Source: Arenibacterium halophilum
GTDB lineage: Bacteria; Pseudomonadota; Alphaproteobacteria; Rhodobacterales; Rhodobacteraceae
Reading direction: 5' to 3'
Assembly: GCF_005938225.1 (NCBI RefSeq)
Contig: NZ_VCPC01000001.1
Location: 1,358,546 to 1,422,545, forward strand
DNA length: 64,000 nucleotides
Positions 1 through 7,923 of this stretch are shown piece by piece. The notes beneath the pieces are model-generated. The model searched no databases, was not told the DNA's origin, and was given only the letters and a program-made list of their open reading frames with translations. A program made the position numbers and the translations under genes. The stretch's first letter is position 1. The number at the start of each line of letters is the position of its first letter.

Positions 1-624
1 GAAGCGCGGGATTTCCGCAAGGTCGACGGGTACCGAAGTTTCAATCGCGTTCAGCACCTCGGTCATGCCGTCCTCGAATGACTCGGTCCAGATGATCTTG
101 TCATAGGTGCCGCCATTGGCGACGAAGGTGCCGACATGCCCGGACATGGCCGACCAGTGAATGTCCGGATCCATCGGGCGGCGCCAGCGGATGGTATCTC
201 GCGCGAACAGCAGGAACCGGCGGAAGCTGGCGATCTGGTCGAATTCGGCCTGCCCGTCATCGCCACCCACATCGACGCCGTATTGATAAACCAGCATCGG
301 CACCAGATTGCCGCGATAGCGCTTGCCATTGCGCTGGATGCCGCAGATCTTGTCAAAAAACGAACTGAGAATGCGGGTGTAGGGGTTGCGCACGCAGGTA
401 AAGGCATAAGAATTATGCCCGTGAACGTTCCGGCTGATCGGTTCGTGACTGTGGTCCAGCGCCCATTTGTGCAGGCCCTGCGTGGCGTCGTGAATATCGC
501 CATCGAAGAACTGACCGTGATCGGAATAATACATGATCTGGCCGATGGTCGAACAAGCGCATTTCGGCACCACACGATAGACCAGGCTTTCGCTTTCCGT
601 CATCCACGTTCCGGGGAAGCCCAT
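1..624 (-). CDS. Sulfotransferase family protein (3' end outside window)
   Basis: The reading frame is open from the ATG at 624 to the window edge, giving 208 residues without a stop, so the C-terminus is missing. Residues 20-26 read PKCACST, resembling the 5'-phosphosulfate loop of PAPS-dependent sulfotransferases. Further on, CVRNPYTRILSSFFDK resembles their 3'-phosphate-binding segment (R-P-...-R...S-x-F). This fits the carbohydrate sulfotransferase type (Sulfotransfer_2-like), which moves sulfate from PAPS to a sugar or surface polymer. An in-frame TGA lies just upstream of the ATG; a second ATG at 603 is a possible alternative start. It diverges from the glycosyltransferase at 821, so the two may share a regulatory region and act on the same surface glycan. 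That link is inference. Confidence 0.75.
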   Translation of the reverse strand, partial: MGFPGTWMTESESLVYRVVPKCACSTIGQIMYYSDHGQFFDGDIHDATQGLHKWALDHSHEPISRNVHGHNSYAFTCVRNPYTRILSSFFDKICGIQRNGKRYRGNLVPMLVYQYGVDVGGDDGQAEFDQIASFRRFLLFARDTIRWRRPMDPDIHWSAMSGHVGTFVANGGTYDKIIWTESFEDGMTEVLNAIETSVPVDLAEIPRF

Positions 625-820
625 GCGCCGTCACTTTCCAAATTGCCTTCGTGCACCGGGGTATAGCAACGGCATCTCTGTTAACAAAGAGAGATCTCAC
701 GGTTGCCCGCGCGCCACGACGCGGGGCATATCCGCGCGCGGCGGCCATACACGGTTTATTCGCACCTTGGCTGGCACTAATAAGGGGCAGGTGCTCAACC
801 ACAGGTAAACAAGACGCGGC

Positions 821-2398
821 ATGGCCAAAATCGCCTATATCCTGCTGTGCCACAAGGATCCGGCTGCCGTGGTGCAGCAGGCGCGCCGGCTGACGGCGGC
901 GGGCGACGTGATGGCGATTCACTTTGACGCCAACGCCGCGCAGGCCGATTACGACCGTATCCGCAGTGACCTGTCGGATACCCCCAACGTCACCTTTGCC
1001 GCGCGTCGGGTGCGTTGCGGCTGGGGGGAATGGTCGCTGGTGCAGGCCACGCTGAACGCGATCCAGGCCGCGTTGGACGCCTTCCCGGATGCCACGCATT
1101 TCTACATGCTGTCGGGAGATTGCATGGCGATCAAGACGGCCGAGTATGCCCACCGCGTCCTTGATGCGCACGACAGGGATTACATCGAAAGCTTCGATTT
1201 CTTTGAAAGCGGCTGGATCAAGACCGGAATGAAGGCCGACCGGCTGACCTATCGCCACTATTTCAACGAACGCGCCAACAAGCGGCTGTTCTATGCCAGC
1301 CACGCGATCCAGAAACGGCTGGGGCTGCAGCGGAAAATCCCGGCCGATCTGCGCATCCAGATCGGCAGCCAATGGTGGTGCCTGCGGCGGCGCACGGTGG
1401 AATGGATCATGGATTTCGTCGCGAAACGGCGCGATGTCGTGCGCTTCTTCCGCACCACCTGGATTCCGGACGAAACGTTTTTCCAGACTCTGGTGCGCCA
1501 TCTGGTCCCCGAAACCGAGATTGAGACCCGCACGCTGACCTTCCTGATGTTTTCCGACTACGGGATGCCGATTACCTTTTACAACGATCACTATGATCTG
1601 CTGCTGGCGCAGGATTTCCTGTTCGCGCGCAAGATCAGCCCGCAGGCCAGCGACCTGAAGAAGCGGCTGGGCCGGCTCTATGCGGCGCGCGATGTCGAAT
1701 TCCAAATCTCGAACGAGGGGCGCAACCTGTTCGAGTTCCTGACCGGGCGCGGCCGCGTCGGGCGCCGGTTTGCGCCCCGATTCTGGGAAACCGAAAGCTC
1801 GCTGGGCCGCGAACGCGAGTTGATGATCGTCATCTGCAAGAAATGGCATGTGGCCAAGCGGCTGGTCGAACAACTGCGCAAGGCCACCAACCTGCCAGCG
1901 GTGGATTACCTGTTCAACGAGTCCGACACCCGCCTGCCCGATCTGGGCGGCATCCAGACAACCCTGGAAAAGCGCCACCGCCACCGCCGGTCACTGGTTC
2001 GGATGCTGTTTGAATACTACGATTCCAACCGCATGATCCTGTGCCTTGATCCGTCGAATTTCGACCTGCTGACCGATTTCGCCGCCGACCGGGCCGAGCT
2101 TCGGCTGCTGGAAATCGACTGCCAGTTCAGCGATAGCTATCTGGCGGGGCACGCGCGCCGGGTGGGGCTGGCCGGGCAGCAAACCTCGGCCGAGGCACTG
2201 GCCCGCCTGCTGCCCACGGTGCGCAACGATCTGATGCATGAATCCGACCGTATCCGCGACGCCGGGTTCGCCAACCTCTACTTGCTGCGCGAAACCGACA
2301 CGCCCGACCGCAATGCCGAGCAATTGGCCGGCTTCATCGGCGCCAGCCACGAGACTGCACAGACGATCCTGAACGACATTCACCTGTTCGCGGATTGA
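821..2398 (+). CDS. GT14-type glycosyltransferase with C-terminal DUF5928-like region
   Basis: This 525-residue protein starts with a core-2/I-branching beta-1,6-N-acetylglucosaminyltransferase-like domain. It begins AKIAYILLCHKDP, contains the family-typical FYMLSGDCMAIKT stretch near residue 100, and has WWCLRRRTVEWI followed by IPDETFFQTL near residue 220. About 250 C-terminal residues follow that I recall as the DUF5928 region found on such enzymes in Rhodobacteraceae. No signal peptide or transmembrane segment is visible, so it is probably cytosolic or peripherally bound. The ATG at 821 fits the start of the domain, but the ribosome-binding site is weak. The likely role is transfer of a sugar in surface polysaccharide synthesis; donor and acceptor cannot be read from sequence. 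It is divergent from the sulfotransferase. Confidence 0.75.
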   Translation: MAKIAYILLCHKDPAAVVQQARRLTAAGDVMAIHFDANAAQADYDRIRSDLSDTPNVTFAARRVRCGWGEWSLVQATLNAIQAALDAFPDATHFYMLSGDCMAIKTAEYAHRVLDAHDRDYIESFDFFESGWIKTGMKADRLTYRHYFNERANKRLFYASHAIQKRLGLQRKIPADLRIQIGSQWWCLRRRTVEWIMDFVAKRRDVVRFFRTTWIPDETFFQTLVRHLVPETEIETRTLTFLMFSDYGMPITFYNDHYDLLLAQDFLFARKISPQASDLKKRLGRLYAARDVEFQISNEGRNLFEFLTGRGRVGRRFAPRFWETESSLGRERELMIVICKKWHVAKRLVEQLRKATNLPAVDYLFNESDTRLPDLGGIQTTLEKRHRHRRSLVRMLFEYYDSNRMILCLDPSNFDLLTDFAADRAELRLLEIDCQFSDSYLAGHARRVGLAGQQTSAEALARLLPTVRNDLMHESDRIRDAGFANLYLLRETDTPDRNAEQLAGFIGASHETAQTILNDIHLFAD

Positions 2399-2410
2399 TC
2401 TGAAAGAAAT

Positions 2411-2440
2411 TGCGCCCGGCCTTGGGGAAGACCGGGCGCA
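2411..2440 (+). terminator. Hairpin after the glycosyltransferase gene
   Basis: A perfect 9-bp stem (TGCGCCCGG at 2411-2419 pairing with CCGGGCGCA at 2432-2440) with a 12-nt loop begins 13 bases after the stop codon at 2398. There is no T-tract, so it is a GC-rich hairpin that may end transcription or protect the 3' end rather than a textbook intrinsic terminator. Confidence 0.5.
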
Positions 2441-2564
2441 GAACCGGGGTGGGACAACCCCGGGGGACGGATGGGCAAGAACCGCCAGGCAGACCGGCTG
2501 GCTCTTGCATGTATAACGCCGGCCCGTGCGTCGGGTTCCGCAGGTTACGAAAATTATTTACGGC

Positions 2565-3251
2565 CTACTTTCGGGGCTTCGCGCGCCAGGTGTCCAGCCA
2601 GCGCCGGAATCGCCCACGCCGCTCGTTCAGCTGATGTCCGACGCGGTCCAGCCGGTCGTCCACATCCTGCATCGTCGGGTCGATCGCACGCTCGCGGAAC
2701 TGCCGCCATGCGGCGCGCAGGAACACGAAGGCGACGATCAGGAAGATGAAGAAGACGATGTTGAACCACGGAATCACCGTCACATCCGGCCCCGCCACCG
2801 GGCGAATGCCGATCGCGTTGGGAAAGATCGTCAGGTACTTGTTGCGCCAGCCATAATGCGTCATCACCGCCCATTGCGGATTGGCCGCGCTCGACACCTC
2901 TGCCGCCGCCTGCGCCTGCAGATCCGAACTGTCGAATTTGAAATAGGGCGGCCAGATCCAGCCAGTATCCTCGTTGCGATAAACCATCACCTTGGAGCTG
3001 TCGCGCTGGATGAACCCGAACAGCCAGGTCTTCTTCATCTCGGTATTGATCAGCCGCAGATCGCGCGTCGACAGCTCGGTCGCGCCGCTGTCGGCCTGGG
3101 CATAGAACAGGCGGTTCATCCCGTTGAAATCGGTGCGGATCACCTCGGTCGAGGTAATGCGGACGATGTCGTGCTGGGGCAGCACATAGTGCAGGAACGC
3201 CCCCACGATCAGCAGAACCAGCGTCAGGAAAATCGTCTTGATACGGCGCAT
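2565..3251 (-). CDS. DUF1523-family membrane protein
   Basis: 228 residues. An N-terminal hydrophobic segment (about residues 5-25) and a second one (about 163-185, WFNIVFFIFLIVAFVFLRAA) bracket a region of about 135 residues that would be periplasmic. A charged cytosolic tail follows. The sequence fits DUF1523, a family of unknown function. It is the last gene of the leftward operon and starts 10 bases after the stop of the 91-residue membrane protein, with GGGG just before the ATG. Its position suggests it is the membrane-embedded end of the AAA+/coiled-coil system encoded upstream. A direct role is not known. Confidence 0.7.
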   Translation of the reverse strand: MRRIKTIFLTLVLLIVGAFLHYVLPQHDIVRITSTEVIRTDFNGMNRLFYAQADSGATELSTRDLRLINTEMKKTWLFGFIQRDSSKVMVYRNEDTGWIWPPYFKFDSSDLQAQAAAEVSSAANPQWAVMTHYGWRNKYLTIFPNAIGIRPVAGPDVTVIPWFNIVFFIFLIVAFVFLRAAWRQFRERAIDPTMQDVDDRLDRVGHQLNERRGRFRRWLDTWRAKPRK

Positions 3252-3261
3252 TGCGGCCCCT

Positions 3262-3537
3262 TCAGGTATATGTCGTGACGATGTGGATGCCGATCACCAG
3301 CGCAACAGGCACCACATAGACGAGCAGGATCAGCTTGTGACGCAGGCTCTTTTCATATTGCTCCATCCCCTCGGCCACATAGGCATCACGCGCGGGCACG
3401 TTATCGCTCTCGGGGTGCTCTTCGGCCCAGGCCTTTTCCAGCTTTTCGCGCCGCACCGAGCGGGAATAGATCGAGACCAGAAAATACACGATCGTCAGCC
3501 CGATGAAACCAAAGAATATCAACCGGATCAGTGCCAT
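3262..3537 (-). CDS. Small two-TM membrane protein of unknown function
   Basis: 91 residues with hydrophobic segments at both ends (about residues 4-24 and 69-88) and a charged middle rich in Glu, Lys and Arg. I do not recognise a named family. The start is well fixed: AGGAGG overlaps the stop codon of the upstream gene and the ATG follows that TAG by only two bases, so translation is almost certainly coupled. It sits between the unknown 445-residue protein and the DUF1523 protein. With DUF1523 it could form a small membrane complex; that is inferred only from gene order. Confidence 0.65.
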   Translation of the reverse strand: MALIRLIFFGFIGLTIVYFLVSIYSRSVRREKLEKAWAEEHPESDNVPARDAYVAEGMEQYEKSLRHKLILLVYVVPVALVIGIHIVTTYT

Positions 3538-3539
3538 CT

Positions 3540-4877
3540 CTACCTCCTGACCGCGCCCCAGGGGCCAACCCGCGCCACGATATCCTCGACCGGGGTGCGC
3601 CCGGCCATATCAGGTTCGCGCCCGAACAGCGCCGCCCGCGCACCGGCCTTGTCGACCTGGTATTCGCGCTCCAGAAAATCGGCGACAAAGGCGCGTTTGG
3701 TGTCGGGCCAGGTGCGATAAAGCCGGTAAAACAGATCCTTGTGGCAGATGAACAGCTGGCGAATGTCCAGCGGGCACAGCTCGGCCAGCAGCATGTTCAC
3801 CAGATCGGCATGCGGCGTATCGGCGGCGCGCAGCGAATAGAAATAGGCCGGATCGTCCGAAGAGATCCGCGGCCAGCTGCCGCCCTCTTCCGCCCAATGC
3901 AGCAGCTCGCGCAGCCCATGATAGGCGCGCGGCAACCTGTCTGACACCTGCCGCGCCAGCCGCCGCACATCCCCGCGCGACCGCGCATCCAGATCAAGAC
4001 CAAGATCGGCGGCCGCGTCGATCACGATGAAATCCATCTTCTGACGCAGGATCGCCGCCGCGTCGATGCCCCGCGCCTTGACGATGGGTTCAACCAGATC
4101 GTTGTAGTCAAAGAATTTCGCAATCCGGTTCCGGTCGCCCAGATCAAAGATGTACTTGATCGGCAGATCGCCCAGCGCGTCCTTGTCGCCGGTGGTGATG
4201 ATCGCCGGATGATCGACCGAGCGGAACAGGTACAGCCCGCCGAAATGCGCCGTCCAGAAATCGGTCTGGGCATAGGTCTTGCGCGCCAGCCGCACCGGAT
4301 TGCGCGTGATGTCGCCCGATTTCTGCGCCAGCCCGATCATCTCGGCAATCAGCACATCGTCGAACCAGCCGTCCTCCTCGGTCTTGAAGCGATCCACCAG
4401 CCCATGCAGCCGGTCGGCATGGGCAATGGTGCGCCCCGTCGTATCGGCCTCGACCGTGACGCGCCCCACATCGAACAGCCGGGCCGGATCGGAGATGTCG
4501 AAGACCGAATTTACCAGCTCTCCCGCCACCGCATCGGTCGCCGTCAGCGCAAACAGCTGGCTTTCGTTTTCCTCGATGAATTGCTTCAGGATCGCGCGCG
4601 AGGTTGAAAACTTGATGTTCAGCAAGGGGCAGCGTTTCTGTTCCGTGCTCAGCAGAATGAACTGCCGGTTCACCCCGCGATGGTTCAGATACAGCGGGTC
4701 GTCGAATTCATCCCCGATTTCCGGCGAAAACCCAGATAGGTCGATATGAAAATCGCTCTGCTCGGTGCGCTTTCCGGTCAGATGATGCAGGGCGCGATTG
4801 TACCGCTCGACCAGCGCCGGGGTCGAGACATGGAACAGGTTGCCAAACATCAGGCCCTTTTCGATGAGGCGTTTCAT
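3540..4877 (-). CDS. Conserved unknown protein (possibly DUF6638 family)
   Basis: 445 residues from the ATG at 4877, preceded by AGAAAGG; a longer frame to 4961 runs into the intergenic region and lacks a ribosome-binding site. The protein starts MKRLIEKGLMFGNLFHV, is mostly hydrophilic, and shows no signal peptide, transmembrane helix or enzymatic motif that I can name. From memory it resembles a Rhodobacteraceae family labelled DUF6638, unverified. It lies in the same leftward operon as the AAA+ ATPase but is separated from it by the low-GC Abi-like gene and a 116-base spacer with a hairpin, so its expression may differ from that of the upstream genes. It is tightly coupled to the small membrane gene downstream. 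Confidence 0.6.
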   Translation of the reverse strand: MKRLIEKGLMFGNLFHVSTPALVERYNRALHHLTGKRTEQSDFHIDLSGFSPEIGDEFDDPLYLNHRGVNRQFILLSTEQKRCPLLNIKFSTSRAILKQFIEENESQLFALTATDAVAGELVNSVFDISDPARLFDVGRVTVEADTTGRTIAHADRLHGLVDRFKTEEDGWFDDVLIAEMIGLAQKSGDITRNPVRLARKTYAQTDFWTAHFGGLYLFRSVDHPAIITTGDKDALGDLPIKYIFDLGDRNRIAKFFDYNDLVEPIVKARGIDAAAILRQKMDFIVIDAAADLGLDLDARSRGDVRRLARQVSDRLPRAYHGLRELLHWAEEGGSWPRISSDDPAYFYSLRAADTPHADLVNMLLAELCPLDIRQLFICHKDLFYRLYRTWPDTKRAFVADFLEREYQVDKAGARAALFGREPDMAGRTPVEDIVARVGPWGAVRR

Positions 4878-4933
4878 GTGTGGCCTTTCTGAAAGCCCCG
4901 TAGTGGACAACAGCGCTCCGAAGATATTAATTT

Positions 4934-4956
4934 GAATGCTATGGCATCCCGCATTC
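4934..4956 (-). other. Hairpin in the spacer below the Abi-like gene
   Basis: GAATGC and GCATTC (11-base loop) form a 6-bp inverted repeat about 40 bases after the Abi-like stop codon, reading leftward. On the minus strand it is followed by the AT-rich AAATTAATATC. It could be a weak terminator or the edge of inserted DNA; both are inference. Confidence 0.3.
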
Positions 4957-4993
4957 GACACAACACCGCGAACACTCTCAAGCCTCCCACGAA

Positions 4994-5908
4994 TTAGACT
5001 GGATTAAATTCCCAGCCGGCATCACCAGTGGGAAGTTTCGAAACAAGGCCAAAATAATCATCCCAATGCCTCTTATAAATCAACCGCTCGCGAGGAAGAT
5101 TATCAAATAGCTCAAAGATCTCTGCGTACCTGATCATTTCACACCCCTTTTCACTTAAGCAATTATAGAATATTATTAGCAGCTCGTCATCAGAAAGTAG
5201 AGCCCTTAACATGCGCCGATGACGTTTATCAGACGCATCCGATTCATTTACCACCCTCATTGCATTATAAACAAACCTAAAATAGTGCGCCAAATCAGCA
5301 CTGTGCTGAGCAAACATTCTTTCGAATTTCTTCTTCGTATTATCAACGGATAATTCAGGATACGCCCTCTCTGACGGTTCTAAATTCAACGCACTGTAGA
5401 AAAACTTGAAACAATCCCGTCCGGTATAAATTTCGCGACCACCCTCGGACCGCCTTATATCCATAGAGTTAACTATTGAGTTATAGCTACTCACCAAACC
5501 GAAGAAGAAGCTATCGAAGTTCTGCTCTTGCAAGTGAGAGTTCATAGTTTGAAATTCTTTTCGTTGCTGCCCCAACTCATTAAGCTGAATCGAGACAGTT
5601 ACTAAAAACCAAATTAGAGCCAGTGTCGAGGCCACCCCAGCCAGTGTGTCGCCAACCTCATTCGGGGTTCCGGCTATAAATTCTTCATACTTGCTTGTGC
5701 ATATTACTCCCTCAGCCGTCTCAAGACAGATTTCGCGTAAGCCTATGCTAACGACTAACCACAAAAACATACCCGTTGCGGTCAAACCAAAAATCACAAA
5801 GGTATTGAGCTTGGGCTCTCCCCGAACCAGGCGCCGCTCAAACTCTGTAGCTTTGAATACTAATAATGTCAGAAGCACAAACAGCCCTAAACCGAATATG
5901 GTATTCAC
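4994..5908 (-). CDS. Putative phage abortive-infection protein (putAbiC-like)
   Basis: 304 residues from a GTG at 5908 preceded by GGAGG at 7-base spacing. The GTG overlaps the AAA+ stop as GTGA, so translation is coupled. The N-terminus has three hydrophobic segments (about residues 3-21, 38-56 and 92-110). A cytosolic part follows with LAHYFRFVYNAMRVV and RMLRALLSDDELLIIFYNCLS, the pattern I associate with putative abortive phage infection proteins (putAbiC). By eye its GC is near the mid-40s percent and its codons are AT-ending, while both neighbours are above 60%. It therefore looks horizontally acquired and dropped into an otherwise coherent operon. Expected role: a membrane-linked, infection-triggered growth arrest or death effector. 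The activity is inferred from family resemblance alone. Confidence 0.7.
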   Translation of the reverse strand: MNTIFGLGLFVLLTLLVFKATEFERRLVRGEPKLNTFVIFGLTATGMFLWLVVSIGLREICLETAEGVICTSKYEEFIAGTPNEVGDTLAGVASTLALIWFLVTVSIQLNELGQQRKEFQTMNSHLQEQNFDSFFFGLVSSYNSIVNSMDIRRSEGGREIYTGRDCFKFFYSALNLEPSERAYPELSVDNTKKKFERMFAQHSADLAHYFRFVYNAMRVVNESDASDKRHRRMLRALLSDDELLIIFYNCLSEKGCEMIRYAEIFELFDNLPRERLIYKRHWDDYFGLVSKLPTGDAGWEFNPV

Positions 5909-7839
5909 CCCTTCCCCTCCAGCCAACGCCGCTTCGCTTCCTCCTGACGCCCGAATTCGCGCACCATGGTCTCAATCGCCACCTCGTCCGACTTGTCGGC
6001 ATAGCGGAATTCGCTGTCGGCGTAGCGGTTGATTTCCTGTAGCACCATCTCGGTCGTGATCGGCACGCGCAGCTCGGAGATCATCGCCGATTTCTCGTCA
6101 TAGCTCTTGAACAGGAACAGCTCGGGGTTTTCCATCCATTCGTCCGGCAGCTCGAAATCCATCGCGCGCACCTTCACCGCATCGGTGATGTTCTTGATCG
6201 CGCGGCCCGTGAACCGTTCGTCGGCCTGCTGAATGCCCTTCAGATAGGTGCCCATCTTGGCGATGGTGTCCAACTCTCCCACCGCATCGCGCACCTGGTC
6301 GAAGACCTTCAGCAACCCGGCCTCGTGCGGGCGCGAATGGCTCTCGAAACTGGCGGCGACGGCGGTCTTGATCTCTTGCGCGGCAAAGGCGTCATGCGCG
6401 CCCAGCGGAATGTCGTGGTTCTTGCCCATCAGCAGGTACAGGATGTCGATGTAATCCTCGCGCGTCTGCGGCCCGTCCACCAGAAACCGCGCCCCGGCCC
6501 GCTGGCGCAGGGCGTCATCAACGTTTTCGGGATAGTTCGAGAACATGCCAAAGGTACAATTGCCGCGCACCACGGTATTGGCCCCGGCAAAGCTTTCCAT
6601 CAGCACGGCGGTGATTTCCAACTGCCCGGCGCTGGATTGGCGGTCGCCCCGCTTGCCCGCCAGCTGGTCGATGTCGTCGATAGTGCCGAACCCGATGGCG
6701 CCGGGATCGATGATCGTGTTGATGAAGGCCTTGGCGTTCTGGCCCGATTTGCCCTGGTAGCTGTCGATGTTTTCCGTGCTCAGGTTCTGATAGCGAAACG
6801 GATAGCCCGCGACCTTGCAGTAATCGTTGATCAGCCCCGCCATCATCTGGATCAGCGTGGTCTTGCCGGTGCCCGGCTTGCCATCGCCCATGAAGGTAAA
6901 GATGAACCCGCCCAGCTCGGCGAAAGGGTTCAGCTTGCGCTCGAAATCATAGGCCATCAGCATCTTCGACAGCCGCAGCGCCTGGTACTTGGCGATATGG
7001 TTGCCCACCACCTCGTTCGGCTTCTTGAACGTCATGGTCAGCGTGGTCGATTTGGCCTTGCTCGCGGGCGTAAAGCCCCGGATCGTCAGATCGTCAGCCT
7101 CGATATGCCAGGCCGCACCGGTAAAGGCGGCCAGTTGCCCGGCCGTCTGCGCACGCAGGGCGACCTTCTCCATCACCTGCTCGGCCTGCGCCGCCAGCGT
7201 GGCAATCGCGCGCGCATCGTCGGTGCCGTGGGCCGCCAGCGCCTGATCCAACTCCCACAGCGCACCATGCAGCGCCAGCTGGCCATTGTCGGTCAGCACC
7301 TCCTGCGGCTCACCCACCTCGACCGTGACCTCGCTTCCATGCGCCGACAGCAGAAACGCCAGCGCATTGGCGAAGACATGCAGCGACACCAGCGCCTCGG
7401 CCGCCAGCAACTCGGAAAACTCGGTCTTGCGCGCCTCTGGCAGATCACCAGCCAGGTTGGACCGTTTCAACGCGCCAAGCGCGGTGGCCTCGCCAAAGGT
7501 CTCCCCAACAGCCAGCGCAATCGCCAGCGCCCGCCGTAGCGCGTTCATCGCCACCGCCTGCGCGGGCGACACCAGCGGATCGCCGTCGTCCGCCGCTTCG
7601 ATCCGATCCAGCAACCGCACGCCTTCGGGCCGCGCGGTCGACCGTGTCACCAGCCCCGGCGTGGTCGACCGGAACCGCCGTCGCGTCCCGATTCCGGGCG
7701 AGCGTTCGGGTGCCGTCACCTCTGCCGGGCGCGCCACGCGCGGCGTGTGATCGAACCCGTCCAGCATCGCAGCGGCGGCCGGGTAATGCTTGCGGATATC
7801 CTCCTCCCGCAACTCCATCTGATCCGACGAAAGGCTCAT
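5905..7839 (-). CDS. AAA+ ATPase of unknown process
   Basis: 644 residues from the ATG at 7839; a longer frame to 7878 only translates a dispersed repeat. The first 270 residues are a helical region with a Pro/Arg-rich linker and no known fold. The AAA+ core follows: Walker A GDGKPGTGKTT with the Lys near residue 326, and a Walker B-like GTIDDID near 385-391. A putative sensor or arginine-finger region, CTFGMFSNYPENVDDALRQR, precedes an AAA-lid region. It probably uses ATP to remodel a partner, most likely the coiled-coil or membrane proteins of its operon. The 84-base gap from the upstream gene holds the repeat at 7849-7876. The stop overlaps the start of the Abi-like gene. Confidence 0.75.
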   Translation of the reverse strand: MSLSSDQMELREEDIRKHYPAAAAMLDGFDHTPRVARPAEVTAPERSPGIGTRRRFRSTTPGLVTRSTARPEGVRLLDRIEAADDGDPLVSPAQAVAMNALRRALAIALAVGETFGEATALGALKRSNLAGDLPEARKTEFSELLAAEALVSLHVFANALAFLLSAHGSEVTVEVGEPQEVLTDNGQLALHGALWELDQALAAHGTDDARAIATLAAQAEQVMEKVALRAQTAGQLAAFTGAAWHIEADDLTIRGFTPASKAKSTTLTMTFKKPNEVVGNHIAKYQALRLSKMLMAYDFERKLNPFAELGGFIFTFMGDGKPGTGKTTLIQMMAGLINDYCKVAGYPFRYQNLSTENIDSYQGKSGQNAKAFINTIIDPGAIGFGTIDDIDQLAGKRGDRQSSAGQLEITAVLMESFAGANTVVRGNCTFGMFSNYPENVDDALRQRAGARFLVDGPQTREDYIDILYLLMGKNHDIPLGAHDAFAAQEIKTAVAASFESHSRPHEAGLLKVFDQVRDAVGELDTIAKMGTYLKGIQQADERFTGRAIKNITDAVKVRAMDFELPDEWMENPELFLFKSYDEKSAMISELRVPITTEMVLQEINRYADSEFRYADKSDEVAIETMVREFGRQEEAKRRWLEGKG

Positions 7840-7848
7840 GGCCGCACT

Positions 7849-7876
7849 CCCCTGCTTCTTCTTTGTCCAAATACTC
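7849..7876. repeat. Dispersed intergenic repeat, copy A
   Basis: A 28-base segment, CCCCTGCTTC followed by TTCTTTGTCC and AAATACTC, is identical base for base to 53084-53111, 45 kb away. A diverged copy is at 16524-16552. It is followed by two small GC-rich palindromes (CCGCCAAAGGCGG and TCCCGGCGCAGCCGGGA). It lies between two genes of the AAA+ operon. Confidence 0.75.
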
Positions 7877-7923
7877 ACCCGCCAAAGGCGGATCCCGGCG
7901 CAGCCGGGACAAAATCAGATCGT

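Noticed and set aside
413..1984. Long open frame antisense to the glycosyltransferase gene
   Set aside because: It mirrors the real gene in a GC-rich genome. The plus-strand protein has recognisable family motifs, the antisense product has none.
4878..5908. Prophage or integrative element around the Abi-like gene
   Set aside because: No integrase, phage structural genes or flanking direct repeats; only one gene shows the low GC.
7849..7876. The 28-base repeat as an attachment site pair bounding a 45-kb island
   Set aside because: Diverged copies also occur at two other loci and the DNA between contains ordinary core genes, so a dispersed repeat fits better.
7840..7878. N-terminal extension of the AAA+ protein reading through the repeat
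   Set aside because: The extra residues (SIWTKKKQGS) are encoded by the dispersed repeat, which yields the same peptide in reverse near 53090.
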